Assembly: GCA_913064945.1 (NCBI GenBank)
Contig: CAJYAN010000007.1
Coordinates: forward strand, 62,001-126,000
Direction of reading: 5' to 3'
Origin: an uncultured Gammaproteobacteria bacterium
Lineage (GTDB): Bacteria; Pseudomonadota; Gammaproteobacteria; UBA6429; Thiohalophilaceae
DNA length: 64,000 bases
Shown here one piece after another: positions 9,335 to 18,384 of the stretch. The translations under genes were made by a program, and so were the position numbers. The first letter of the stretch is position 1. Every line of letters begins with the position of its first letter. Below the pieces are notes generated by a model that did no database searches, was not told the origin of the DNA, and saw only the letters and a list, made by a program, of their open reading frames with translations.

Positions 9335-10507
9335 TCACGGCTGTGAATAGAGAATTGCACTTTTACCCTCATGTTGGCTTAACCATGCGGCATGCAGCGT
9401 CTCCCCTTCATAAATCAATACTGGTTGCGTCTGCGCGCCTGCACCGTTGCCGCCAGGCCAGACATCGTCACCCTGCCATTGTTGCTGTTGACGATGGCTG
9501 AACCAGATATCCGGTGTACCATCACGACTATCATCCCAGGCGGCGGCAATGCGTCCCTTTGCGCTCATGGCGATGGTAGGATGCCATTGCGGTAAATTAT
9601 CACCCAGGGGATCCTGAACCTTTTCGTCTTTAGCAAACGTACGTCCACCATCATGACTAAATGCGGCATACACATCATAGCCCTGCACAAAGTCACGCTT
9701 GTCGAGCCAGATGGCCATGACATTGCGCTTGTGATCACTACTGAGGACGACACGCATGGCACCGGTACCATTGCCGTATTTGCGTATTACGGAATAACGA
9801 AATTGATTGAGTACCCGATACGGTTCAAAGGCCTTGCCAGCAGGGGCAAAGGCGGTAAAGATTCGTGTCGCTCCCTGCCGACGATCTTCCCAGGCAACGG
9901 CGGTACCGAGTTCGGTTACGGTAAGTGTCGGATAAAACTCACCATTGCGATCAGTCGATGTATCGACGGCACGCCTATGTTCGATGCGTAGGCTGCGTGC
10001 CAGTGGGATTAGTTCAGCCGTGTGGATTGAGTAGTTTTTGCCGTCATGCTCCCCCCAGGCGGCGGCCAAGGTCTGTTGCGGTGTTGCTACGAGTGTCAAT
10101 TGATGTGCCGCTGCCTTGCTGAGGGCAATGACCGGGCCCTGTTGGTGTGGGCTGACGCTACGAAGCCAGAGATGATCGCTGGCCTCCCAGCCAATAATAA
10201 AATGACCTTTGTTGGCGGCAATCGCCGGTTCATAGGCCGGACCATTTTTACTGACCTGTATAGGTGCTGTGAATACTGTAGCGGTCCTGTCTTTAAAGGC
10301 GACATAGATCTGTGGCTGTCCACTTCGATTGTCCTCCCAGACAATGCCGACCGTACCCTGGCTGACCGCCATCATGGTTCGACCACTGGCTTCAAAGTGT
10401 TGAAATACGCCATGCGGTACGGCCGCGACGGTTATGGGTTGTCGCAGGTCCTGCGCGCTGACTGCAGAGCAGAAGAAAAATAATAAGCAACTAAGTTGAA
10501 GTTTCAT
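9335..10507 (-). CDS. Secreted BNR/sialidase-like beta-propeller protein
   Basis: About 390 residues with a signal peptide (MKLQLSC, hydrophobic run, cleavage near VSA-QD). The mature protein carries repeated W-[ED]-D-x-R-x-G blades (WEDNRSGQ, WEDRRQGA, WDDSRDGT, with the variant WLDKRD) and an Asp-box SHDGGRTF, the signature of BNR/sialidase propellers. The catalytic Arg triad and Tyr of true sialidases were not identified, so this is more likely a binding or structural propeller. The frame is open further upstream to 10762, but that part overlaps the thioredoxin gene and lacks a signal sequence, so 10507 is used. It follows the thioredoxin-like gene by seven bases and is probably co-transcribed. 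Confidence 0.75.
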   Translation of the reverse strand: MKLQLSCLLFFFCSAVSAQDLRQPITVAAVPHGVFQHFEASGRTMMAVSQGTVGIVWEDNRSGQPQIYVAFKDRTATVFTAPIQVSKNGPAYEPAIAANKGHFIIGWEASDHLWLRSVSPHQQGPVIALSKAAAHQLTLVATPQQTLAAAWGEHDGKNYSIHTAELIPLARSLRIEHRRAVDTSTDRNGEFYPTLTVTELGTAVAWEDRRQGATRIFTAFAPAGKAFEPYRVLNQFRYSVIRKYGNGTGAMRVVLSSDHKRNVMAIWLDKRDFVQGYDVYAAFSHDGGRTFAKDEKVQDPLGDNLPQWHPTIAMSAKGRIAAAWDDSRDGTPDIWFSHRQQQQWQGDDVWPGGNGAGAQTQPVLIYEGETLHAAWLSQHEGKSAILYSQP

Positions 10508-10514
10508 GGTTAAT

Positions 10515-11006
10515 TTAGGGATGTTGTTTGAGAAATTCGTTGATTGACAGTTTATGATACAGGTTGGACTGAACATAACGATCCATGTCCATAAAATCCT
10601 TGACGGTCTTGAATCCGGGCGCACGTAGAATGACCTTGCCATCGGGCTCCATATAAAAAAACAATGGCGTGCCAACGACATTGAGTCGTGCCCCCAGCTC
10701 CATTTCGGAAATACGCTCTCCCGAAGGCAGGTTGATCCGATGGCCGCTTTCGGTATCAACATAGATCAGGACATAGTGTTCGGGATATATTTTATGCAGC
10801 GTGGCATCTGAAAAACTTTCAATATTGGTTTTGCCACAATAGCCGCAACCATAGCGACCAAAATAGAGAAAGATTTTTTTATGCTGTTGTGAGGCCAGGC
10901 GCATACCTTCATCGTAGCCCAAAAAAGGATAGCCTTTGGGCGGCTCGGCATGCCCCAGTAGTGTAACGCTGAAAAAGACAATAATGGTGAGTAGGCACTT
11001 ACGCAT
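10515..11006 (-). CDS. Secreted thioredoxin-fold protein
   Basis: A 163-residue protein with a signal peptide (MRKCLL to GHA at about 20) and a thioredoxin-like domain with the redox motif CGYC in GRYGCGYCGKT. The following segment VGTPLFFYMEPDGKV contains the cis-proline of the fold. It resembles the SoxW/DsbD-gamma-like periplasmic thioredoxins, which reduce or isomerise disulfides of exported proteins. Immediately upstream of, and likely co-transcribed with, the BNR propeller gene, which could be its client. Confidence 0.8.
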   Translation of the reverse strand: MRKCLLTIIVFFSVTLLGHAEPPKGYPFLGYDEGMRLASQQHKKIFLYFGRYGCGYCGKTNIESFSDATLHKIYPEHYVLIYVDTESGHRINLPSGERISEMELGARLNVVGTPLFFYMEPDGKVILRAPGFKTVKDFMDMDRYVQSNLYHKLSINEFLKQHP

Positions 11007-11141
11007 GACATGACCCGTTTGTTTTAGTAGGTTAGTAAAATATTGTACGTCACTGGAGTAATACTGTAGCAGATTTACCCAACGCTTACAGAAGTGAATT
11101 GCTGCTTGACCTCGGGTGATACCTGCTAATCTTAATGCCGT

Positions 11142-11891
11142 CTACCTTAAATGATGGAGAAAAACCTTTATTTCATTGAGCATGGCATTTTCCTGGCCGG
11201 TGTAAAAATGATCCGCATTGGCGATCATTACTTGTCTGGATGCGTGATTAAGGAATGAGAGCCGACGTTGGTGAGTTGATGCCAGGACATGATCAAGGTC
11301 ATTTTGTCCATAGAGGTCAAGTATAGGTGCCTTGATGCCGGCAAAGGTATCCCCGCGTGTCAGGCTAAGTGCTACCCAGGCGTTGACATCATGAGGGTTC
11401 GTGGCCATATAAACGCGTGACATACGCGAACCATTACTATGCGAGACGATAACGATTTTTCGATAACCCTGCGCCTTTAGGAAGGCCACGGCGAGTTGCA
11501 GTCGTTCTGCCGCCTCCGGAAATAATGCCTGGTAGGCGGTATAACGGGCATCTGCAGCAAGTACCGGCATTTGTATGGAGAGTGTGGTGTAGCCTGCATC
11601 ATAAAGATTTCGGCGCAGGTTACCGATCATACCCCAATCAGGGTGGAGGCCCATGCCATGGACAATGAGCAAGGCCATGTTGGCATTATCTGCCGCCGCG
11701 TAGAGGCCGAGAAACCGATGCTGGTTTCGTTGCGTTAGATAGATCGGCTCACCAATCATAATTCCTGGCAGAATTTCATTTGCCCAACGCTGTTCACGGC
11801 TATAGTCCGCACCGGCAATGGCCTGAGCGCTGGTCAACAGCAGGTACAGCAGGATCGCGAGGCTGGCGCTTAAGTATTTTTTTATTAGCAT
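11142..11891 (-). CDS. Secreted alpha/beta hydrolase, DUF3530-like
   Basis: About 249 residues starting MLIKKYLSAS with a signal peptide to about residue 26 (QAIAGA). The start at 11891 is chosen because a perfect GGAGG (11897-11901) precedes it; longer in-frame starts at 11903 and 11921 would read through the SD. LLIVHGMG supplies the oxyanion-hole region and IVSHSNGSR the nucleophile elbow (S in S-H-S-N-G); DLYGQNDLD and ADHFYTG are the likely acid and histidine regions. The pattern fits DUF3530 alpha/beta hydrolases; substrate unknown. Divergent from the APH/ATPase gene. Confidence 0.78.
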   Translation of the reverse strand: MLIKKYLSASLAILLYLLLTSAQAIAGADYSREQRWANEILPGIMIGEPIYLTQRNQHRFLGLYAAADNANMALLIVHGMGLHPDWGMIGNLRRNLYDAGYTTLSIQMPVLAADARYTAYQALFPEAAERLQLAVAFLKAQGYRKIVIVSHSNGSRMSRVYMATNPHDVNAWVALSLTRGDTFAGIKAPILDLYGQNDLDHVLASTHQRRLSFLNHASRQVMIANADHFYTGQENAMLNEIKVFLHHLR

Positions 11892-12627
11892 GCTATCCTC
11901 CATTGATATGTTCGCTGACACTACTTTGCATGGCAGTTTGGTCTGGAAAAAGCCTGCAAACCACAGCAGAGATTGTGCCTTTGCACAGTCAAAATTAATG
12001 AGCGATTATTACAGATTAGTGCCGTAGTTTTGTCTCGTGTCAATTTTGTGTGCGGTATGACAAAAGTCGGTCTCGTTGCTGGCCCATGCCGCTTTAGCAC
12101 CTGCGGGTAGCTCTGGCGATCTTGCCGCGCGCAGGTGCTACCGCCGCTTGCCCGGATGTTGCGTCTTGAATGCCGAGCAACGGGAGGCAATCATTGTTGT
12201 ACGATAAGCGGTGGACGGTCAGTCAATGCAGGGCCACCCTGATATTCGCTATCGTGACTACATTGGCCGGAACAGACTCGAAAATGAACGCCGGTCTGCC
12301 CCTGGTGATTCGGATAGGCAGACAGGCCTGTGTCCATGCTGGGAGACAGTCCACCGGAGGTGACGATGGATGGTATACGACGGTATAGGGCGGACGCAAT
12401 TCCTGAAATCGTTGAAATAACACGGCTGATCTACCCTGGCGAGTCGTGTCTATAATTATGATTGCGTAGTCCTTCGTTTAGCCGGGCTTGTGGTCGCGTG
12501 ACTTGCCCTGTCAGGGCAGTTTGCTTTAATAAAGCTGGATCTGGGCATAGAACAGCGTCAGTCGTCCGAAGCTCGTTAATGGATATGGCGTGATAGAGTG
12601 AGAGCACTATCTACAAAGGCAAAAACG
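11892..12627. other. Long divergent intergenic region
   Basis: More than 700 bases without a credible gene. It holds one strong inverted repeat (12095-12140) and a perfect TATAAT at 12451-12456 with no good -35 partner. A local ORF at 12170-12388 lacks an SD and protein-like composition. Confidence 0.4.
12095..12140. repeat. 11-base perfect inverted repeat, REP-like
   Basis: TAGCACCTGCG (12095-12105) and CGCAGGTGCTA (12130-12140) are exact reverse complements around a 24-base GC-rich loop. No T-run follows, so not a simple terminator. It may be a REP-type element; no second copy was noticed in the window. Confidence 0.5.
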
Positions 12628-14184
12628 ATGTCACTATCCGTACAGCAGCAGGCCAGCTTTATTTCGGCATTATTCAACACCGATTCGTTTTCTCATCCTG
12701 TCGATCAACTGGAGTTAATAGAAACGCATATCTCCTGGGTGATCCTGACGGGCCCCTATGCCTATAAGATTAAGAAACCAGTCAACCTGGGCTTTCTGGA
12801 CTTTTCCACTCTGGCACGGCGTAAACACTTTTGTGAAGAAGAGTTACGCCTCAACCAGCGTACGGCAGCGGCAATTTACCTGGAGGTCGTGCCGATCAGT
12901 GGCACGCCTGAGTCTCCCTCGTGGGGAGAAGGTAATGCGATCATTGAATACGCAGTCAAGATGGTGCAGTTTCCCCAGGCGGCACAGCTTGATCGTCTTC
13001 TGGCAAGCGAAGGGCTGACGTCAAATCAGATCGATGCCTTTGCCCTTCTGGCCGCGGCATTCCACGCAAACATCGGCAGGGCGGATCTTCCCTTGAGGTA
13101 TGGTGATCCCGAGCATGTCCTGCAGCCTATGACAGAAAATTTTTCCCATATACGCGAATGTACGGATCAGTCCGCGTATGGAACGGTGCTGGATGAGCTT
13201 GAGCAATGGAGTCTGACGCAATATCAACAATTGACACCACTCCTGGTACAACGCAAGCAACAGGGTTTTATCCGCGAATGCCATGGCGACCTGCACTTGC
13301 GTAACCTGGCCTGGGTCGATGATAAGCCGGTGGCCTTTGACTGTATTGAATTTAATCCGAATCTACGCTGGATCGACGTCATTAGCGATATCGCCTTTCT
13401 GGTGATGGACCTGGATGCCCGGCAACAGGTAGCGCTGGCGCAACGTTTTTTAAACCGCTATCTGGAAATCAATGGCGACTATCACGGCATAAAATTACTA
13501 CGTTTTTATCTCGTATATCGTGCCCTGGTCCGTGCCAAGGTGGATGCAATTCGTCTGGTGCAGGCGGGCATGGACAAACAGGAGCGGGATGATATCGCAT
13601 CAGAACTATCAGGCTATCTGAGCCTGGCGCGGGGTTATACTGAATCGGCGGGCAGGCGGCTCATCATCACCCATGGTTTGTCGGGTTCTGGCAAAACGAC
13701 TCTGACGCAGGGCCTGCTGGAAAAACTATCGGTGGTCCGTATTCGCTCTGACGTGGAACGCAAACGTCTGGCGGGTTTGCAGGCGATGCAAAGTGGTCAG
13801 GCCGAAGCGGGTCAGGGAATCTATAACAAAGCCTTCACTGACAGGACGTATGATTATCTGTTCGAACAGGTGGCGGACATCCTCGATGCCGGTTTCAGTG
13901 TGATCGTCGATGCGACCTTTTTGCAGCAACGGCAACGCGACCAGTTTTGGCAACTGGCAATGGCAAAAGGCGTAGCGTTTTTTATTCTGGATTTTGTTGC
14001 CCCTGCAGAAATATTACGTCAGCGTATCAGGCAGCGCAGCGGTGATGCCTCTGATGCCGATGTGAAGGTGCTCGAACGACAGCTGGCCACATGCGAGCCT
14101 TTTAGCGAAAGTGAACAGCCATTTGTTATCAGCATCGATACCGTTAAGGAATCTGAAATTGATAGTACATTACTGCACTTATAA
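12628..14184 (+). CDS. APH-like kinase fused to P-loop AAA-type ATPase
   Basis: About 518 residues. The first 330 look like an aminoglycoside phosphotransferase/choline-kinase fold: ECHGDLHLRNL (catalytic HGDxxxxN) and AFDCIEFNPNLRWIDV (metal-binding D). The C-terminal 165 residues form a P-loop kinase-like domain with Walker A GLSGSGKTT near 352. This two-domain family is widespread in proteobacteria and annotated as bifunctional APH/ATP-binding protein; its substrate is unproven and it should not be read as antibiotic resistance. The ATG at 12628 has AAAGG eight bases upstream and matches family N-termini, so it is preferred to the GTG at 12598. Confidence 0.85.
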   Translation: MSLSVQQQASFISALFNTDSFSHPVDQLELIETHISWVILTGPYAYKIKKPVNLGFLDFSTLARRKHFCEEELRLNQRTAAAIYLEVVPISGTPESPSWGEGNAIIEYAVKMVQFPQAAQLDRLLASEGLTSNQIDAFALLAAAFHANIGRADLPLRYGDPEHVLQPMTENFSHIRECTDQSAYGTVLDELEQWSLTQYQQLTPLLVQRKQQGFIRECHGDLHLRNLAWVDDKPVAFDCIEFNPNLRWIDVISDIAFLVMDLDARQQVALAQRFLNRYLEINGDYHGIKLLRFYLVYRALVRAKVDAIRLVQAGMDKQERDDIASELSGYLSLARGYTESAGRRLIITHGLSGSGKTTLTQGLLEKLSVVRIRSDVERKRLAGLQAMQSGQAEAGQGIYNKAFTDRTYDYLFEQVADILDAGFSVIVDATFLQQRQRDQFWQLAMAKGVAFFILDFVAPAEILRQRIRQRSGDASDADVKVLERQLATCEPFSESEQPFVISIDTVKESEIDSTLLHL

Positions 14185-14325
14185 CCCAGTAAATTACTCA
14201 TATACACTTATCGCGGTATAGAAACTCTCAAATACCAATGCCCAGGTAAATCAGTATACTTTTGGTTGAATTTTACAGGGCTTAAAAAGCCATGATTTCA
14301 ATCAGTTATAGATGAGGGTATTGAT

Positions 14326-14433
14326 ATGAGTCAGCAGGATTCCGTAGTCGTCCGTAATATGTACATCATTGCCGCCGGCCTGGTCGTGTTTTTAGTCGCT
14401 GCAATTAGCCTGGCGCGTATGCTGGTCTATTGA
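14326..14433 (+). CDS. 35-residue single-span membrane protein
   Basis: A short ORF between the kinase/ATPase gene and arfB. It encodes MSQQDSVVVRNMYI followed by about 20 hydrophobic residues and ends LARMLVY. A strong SD, GAGGG at 14314-14318, lies seven bases before the ATG, and a rho-independent terminator follows 25 bases after the stop, so this is a complete small transcription unit. The layout (short polar N-terminus, one helix) suits an inner-membrane small protein that assists a larger complex. No named family was recognised. Confidence 0.65.
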   Translation: MSQQDSVVVRNMYIIAAGLVVFLVAAISLARMLVY

Positions 14434-14458
14434 ACACAGTTCAGAGCAGAATATGTAG

Positions 14459-14484
14459 AAAGGGGCCTGAATGGCCCCTTTTTC
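14459..14484. terminator. Bidirectional rho-independent terminator
   Basis: AAAGGGGCC and GGCCCCTTT form a nine-base stem with a five-base loop, followed by T's on the plus strand and, in the other direction, by the T-run complementary to the leading A's. It serves the small membrane protein gene and probably also arfB, which ends at 14486 on the other strand. Confidence 0.85.
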
Positions 14485-14485
14485 A

Positions 14486-14902
14486 TTATTCGCTAATGAC
14501 CTTTTTACGCAGGGTCTTAATCTTGCCTCGCTGGGTTTTATGTTCCAGACGTTTTTTTTGTACCCCGCGGGGAATTTTCGTCGGCACACGCCTTTTCTGG
14601 GTCACCGCGACGCTGCTCACCAGTGTCTGTAGCCTGGCCAGCGCCGCCAGACGGTTTTTGTCCTGACTGCGAAACTGCTGTGCCTTGATAATGATGACCC
14701 CCTCTTTGGTGATACGATGGTCCTTGAGTTTGAGCAGGCGTTGTTTGTAAAACGCGGGCAGAGACGAGGCATTAATATCAAAGCGTAAATGGATTGCACT
14801 GGCGACCTTATTGACGTTTTGTCCGCCTGCGCCCTGAGCGCGTATGGCCTGGAGTTCGATCTCATCATCCGGGATGCTGGTATTATTTGATATGACTAAC
14901 AT
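14486..14902 (-). CDS. arfB: Alternative ribosome-rescue factor ArfB (YaeJ/ICT1 type)
   Basis: Hydrolyses peptidyl-tRNA on ribosomes stalled at the end of non-stop mRNAs. The 138-residue protein starts MLVISNNTSIPDDE, closely like E. coli YaeJ, has the catalytic GGQ at 26-28 within AQGAGGQNVNK, and ends in a basic tail (QKKRLEHKTQRGKIKTLRKK in part) that inserts into the empty mRNA channel. The frame extends 23 codons further upstream, but homology and length support 14902. Divergent from pdxH with only 84 bases between the chosen starts. Confidence 0.92.
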   Translation of the reverse strand: MLVISNNTSIPDDEIELQAIRAQGAGGQNVNKVASAIHLRFDINASSLPAFYKQRLLKLKDHRITKEGVIIIKAQQFRSQDKNRLAALARLQTLVSSVAVTQKRRVPTKIPRGVQKKRLEHKTQRGKIKTLRKKVISE

Positions 14903-14986
14903 GTGACATTTTTGAGTACTTATACTGTGGAGACGAATTTTTTTCGGCGACGGTTTTATTTTAGCAGACAATCAGGTAGAGAAATA

Positions 14987-15631
14987 TTGGCAATATCGAC
15001 AAATGAATTACGCCAGCAGTATATGCGGCAGGGACTACAGCGCAATACGCTATCGGCAAACCCCTTTCAGATGTTTGAGATCTGGAACGCCCAGGCCATT
15101 GACAGTGGTATGCCTGAGCCATCGGCCATGAGCCTGGCAACGGTAGATGCCACTGGCCAACCCTGGCAACGTATGGTGTTGTTGAAGTTGTTTAATGAAA
15201 AGGGTTTTGTCTTTTTTACCAATTACACCAGCCGCAAGGCGGAACACATGGCAAACAATAGCAACGTGAGTTTACTCTTTCCCTGGCAGGCACTGGGTCG
15301 GCAGGTCAAAATCACTGGTCAGGTTGAAAAAATTACAACGGCAGAATCGTTAAAATATTTTTTGACGCGACCACGGGGTAGCCAGATTGGCGCCTGGGCC
15401 TCGCCACAAAGTCAGGTCATCACCACGCGCGCGATGCTGGATGCCAAAGTGGATGAAATGAGACAGAAATTCAAACAGGGTGATATTCCTTTACCATCAT
15501 TCTGGGGCGGGTATCGCGTTCGTGCAAAGACGCTGGAGTTTTGGCAGGCCAGAGATGATCGGTTACATGATCGCTTTCTGTATCAGCGCAATCAATCTCA
15601 GGTATGGCAGGTAGAACGCCTTGCCCCATGA
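14987..15631 (+). CDS. pdxH: Pyridoxamine/pyridoxine 5'-phosphate oxidase
   Basis: FMN enzyme that makes pyridoxal 5'-phosphate in vitamin B6 synthesis and salvage. The sequence follows E. coli PdxH along its length: RMVLLK, TNYTSRKA, LLFPW, SRPRGSQIGAW-like segment, PLPSFWGGYRV and the C-terminal HDRFLYQR...RLAP. The TTG at 14987 gives 214 residues (E. coli 218) and has AGGTAGAGA upstream; the GTG at 14903 would add 28 residues without similarity. Use of a TTG start is inferred, not certain. Confidence 0.9.
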   Translation: MAISTNELRQQYMRQGLQRNTLSANPFQMFEIWNAQAIDSGMPEPSAMSLATVDATGQPWQRMVLLKLFNEKGFVFFTNYTSRKAEHMANNSNVSLLFPWQALGRQVKITGQVEKITTAESLKYFLTRPRGSQIGAWASPQSQVITTRAMLDAKVDEMRQKFKQGDIPLPSFWGGYRVRAKTLEFWQARDDRLHDRFLYQRNQSQVWQVERLAP

Positions 15632-15765
15632 GGAGCTTCTTTCGCTACCGCCGTTTATGGCGAAGGTCAGTACAGAGGGAAGCTTGTAATCTATCGGATT
15701 GACATCTATAACAAACCGGATAGCCGTTAAAGTGATGACAACTTACAAACAGGGAGCTGGTTGAG

Positions 15766-16254
15766 ATGAATATTAAGGCGCTAATAATTGTACTATTATT
15801 TTCTTTACTCGGTGTTACGCAGGCGGCGGTGCCCAACGTCAATATCGAGGATACGGTAGTGAAAATGCCACTCGCCGATGGCATCAGTATAGACGATGCG
15901 GTTGCCTCCATGAAACTGCGTGCCAACGCTCTCAATATGAAGCTGGTCGCCGAATTACCACTCTCCAAACAGGTTCAGGCAATGGGAAAATCTGCGCGCT
16001 ATATGGCGATTTTTCAGTTCTGCGATCCACTCGTGGCGCAACGTATGGTTGAAGCGAATATCAACTTTGCGGCTTACTTACCCTGCCGTATCGCCCTGCT
16101 TAAAGACAAGAACGATAAAGCCTGGCTGGTCATGATGAACCTCGACATGATGTTACAGGGTGCGACGCTGACGAAAGAACTCAAGCTTAAGGCAACCAAG
16201 GTCCGTGATGTCTTAATGGATATTATGCGCGCGGGGGCTAACGGCGAGTTGTGA
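15766..16254 (+). CDS. Secreted DUF302 domain protein
   Basis: A 162-residue protein with a signal peptide (MNIKAL to TQAA, about 21) and a DUF302-like domain: SIDDAVASMKLRANALNMKLVAELPLS and FQFCDPLVAQRMVEANINFAAYLPCRIAL. DUF302 proteins bind small ligands or sit in the envelope; function unknown. Two cysteines (FCD and LPC) are in positions often kept in the family. GGGAG precedes the ATG. Alone between pdxH and a radical SAM gene. Confidence 0.8.
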   Translation: MNIKALIIVLLFSLLGVTQAAVPNVNIEDTVVKMPLADGISIDDAVASMKLRANALNMKLVAELPLSKQVQAMGKSARYMAIFQFCDPLVAQRMVEANINFAAYLPCRIALLKDKNDKAWLVMMNLDMMLQGATLTKELKLKATKVRDVLMDIMRAGANGEL

Positions 16255-16553
16255 TTATTTGAAAGGAAGCTATCTTTGTTGATCAGCGGTCCAGTTACTG
16301 ACGCAGGCATTGCTCCGTGTGCGGCTGGCAGAGGTGTGGAAAATTTTACTGTGAGATAAGGTGGATATTTATTGCTGTGGCAGATTGCATATTTAATGGC
16401 GAAAAGTTCGGTAAGGCAGCGATGTTTCTAATATAATAGTGTGAATATGCACGCCAGTATCCCTGTGAATAATAAGTTATAGCAACTTGTTATTAAACAG
16501 AATGCCAAAACTACCCATGGTCGAAATACATTTAGCCTAGAATTTAATTGATT

Positions 16554-18323
16554 ATGTCAGCAAATCCGATAATTGAGAAAAATGGTGTCCACGGTATTGC
16601 CGTTGTTAGCGGCGGTGCGAGGGCGGCTAATTCGGCGGATCAAACGGCGTTGTTAAAAGTCTATCTGACGAACATGCGACAACGATTTAAGAACGAGATC
16701 AACCGCCTTACCAGTGGCGGCATGCAGGCGATGCTACCCGAACATCCCGATAACGCTGCACTGGCCTTTCCCATGAGCTATCTCTATGCCTTTCACTGGT
16801 TGCAGCACAATGTCCATGTGAACTATCGCGAAAAATTACTGGAAACTTTTCGCGGTAAGAAATTTGGATTTTTAATGGACCTGTTACTAGTCGAGACAGC
16901 CGAGCAGTTTGTCCGTGGTTATGTTCAGCACTGGTTAGCGCATAGTGCCACGGGTATGAAGCAGGAGCTGGAATTTCAGCAGCTCCTGGCCATATACCAG
17001 CATAATCCAGATAATTTGTGCGCCGAGATCCTGTCAATATGGCAATCGTTAAATTTGTTTGAGCAGACCTATATGCTGCAGTTCAAACAGGTCGGCCGTG
17101 AGGAACGGGATCGTTACGAAGGGATGTTGGGTGAGGAAGACCTGCAGCGCCTGGCGCTAGTTGATCGCCTGCCGGATCCCGGTTCTTCCGCTAAGGCACC
17201 ACGCTATAGCAAATTGGGCATTATCCCGGCCATGGGCTGCCCGCAGACCTGTCGTCACTGCATGTTCACCTGGCGGCCACCAAAACCGAAACACGAAGAC
17301 CCGGACCTGGTGTTTACGATGGTCGATGAACATACCGATAGCGTCCTGTTTACCGGTGGTGACCTCACCAGGCAGATAGATTATTTCTACGCGGCCATTG
17401 GCAAAATGCCACATGTCAAAAATTTTGCCATTCTGTTAAATGGTGACTTCGCCGATAGTGCCGAGGTCGCCGATGATATTCTTGGCAACATGGCCCACGC
17501 GATAAAATCGCGACCAGCGCACTGGGCGCCGGCAAAAGTACTCTTACAGATCAGCTTTGATGAGTTTCATCAGGAGGTCTATGTCGATAAACACGGTATG
17601 CTGGCCGAACGTATTCCCGTGGCCAAGATCGCCAATATTGTCGCCTGTTATCCAAAGTACGCGGCACAGATTCAGTTGGCGCTGTTACATAAACAGACGG
17701 GTTTGAATTTTAGTCAGGATGTACTGCAACAGGGTGTGTTTGCCCGCCTGGCACAGGAGCTGGCAAACCGTGGACAGCAGATACAGGTATTGGATATCAA
17801 GGCCTCGCCACGATTAAAACAAAACCCGAAGTCGCCGGAAAACTTGTTGCCGGTACTCAAGGACGCCACTTTTATTCTTGAGAAGCACCCCGAAAGTCCC
17901 GTGTTATTAACCAGCTCCACCATTGATGGTTATGGTCGCGCGGCGTTGCTGGAAGAGTGGGAGACCATTAAGGAAAAGGTACTTTTACAGCAGGTCCTTG
18001 AGCAGGGACCGCCGCCGGGTGAGAGTTTTGATATCGACATGATGCTCTGGTTTAACGGTTGGGTGACGTTGTTCAACGCGGTGCATATTTGTCTGGGGGA
18101 TTTATATAAAGACGGGATTGATACGATTTTTGCACGCCAGCGCAAGGACCCGCTGTGTCAGGCGCTGCAACGTTTTGATCGTCGGCTCCTGGATCTGTAT
18201 GCCGAGGTGCGCGATGACCTGGCAGATAAAATTACCGCTGCCACCGGACCGCATCATTTGTTCCATGCCATCACCGAGGCCGCAGATGTCAGGCTGCATA
18301 TGACCCAGCGCCTGCTTCAATAA
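16554..18323 (+). CDS. Radical SAM protein of unknown function
   Basis: About 589 residues. The cluster-binding motif CPQTCRHC (C-x3-C-x2-C) is at C229, C233 and C236, preceded by LGIIPAMG, and VLFTGGDL is the GGE-like SAM-binding segment. A 200-residue N-terminal helical extension and a long C-terminal region surround the barrel; no extra Cys-rich SPASM cluster was seen. SFDEFHQEVY in the barrel is distinctive. The reaction cannot be inferred. Translation may start at TTG 16548 or ATG 16554; no good SD is visible for either. Confidence 0.8.
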   Translation: MSANPIIEKNGVHGIAVVSGGARAANSADQTALLKVYLTNMRQRFKNEINRLTSGGMQAMLPEHPDNAALAFPMSYLYAFHWLQHNVHVNYREKLLETFRGKKFGFLMDLLLVETAEQFVRGYVQHWLAHSATGMKQELEFQQLLAIYQHNPDNLCAEILSIWQSLNLFEQTYMLQFKQVGREERDRYEGMLGEEDLQRLALVDRLPDPGSSAKAPRYSKLGIIPAMGCPQTCRHCMFTWRPPKPKHEDPDLVFTMVDEHTDSVLFTGGDLTRQIDYFYAAIGKMPHVKNFAILLNGDFADSAEVADDILGNMAHAIKSRPAHWAPAKVLLQISFDEFHQEVYVDKHGMLAERIPVAKIANIVACYPKYAAQIQLALLHKQTGLNFSQDVLQQGVFARLAQELANRGQQIQVLDIKASPRLKQNPKSPENLLPVLKDATFILEKHPESPVLLTSSTIDGYGRAALLEEWETIKEKVLLQQVLEQGPPPGESFDIDMMLWFNGWVTLFNAVHICLGDLYKDGIDTIFARQRKDPLCQALQRFDRRLLDLYAEVRDDLADKITAATGPHHLFHAITEAADVRLHMTQRLLQ

Positions 18324-18384
18324 CACTTTCGGACCAATACCCTCGTCAACGCACTGCGGCCACAGGCTTGACGCACTTTGCCCT

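Noticed and set aside
10508-10762. N-terminal extension of the BNR gene
   Set aside because: Overlaps the thioredoxin gene, no signal peptide, no SD; the internal start at 10507 begins with a signal peptide.
12628-14184. Aminoglycoside resistance call for the APH-like protein
   Set aside because: The APH-like fold is fused to a P-loop domain in a widespread housekeeping-like family; resistance is not supported.
14903-14986. GTG start for pdxH
   Set aside because: Would add 28 residues not found in PdxH proteins; the TTG at 14987 fits length and SD.
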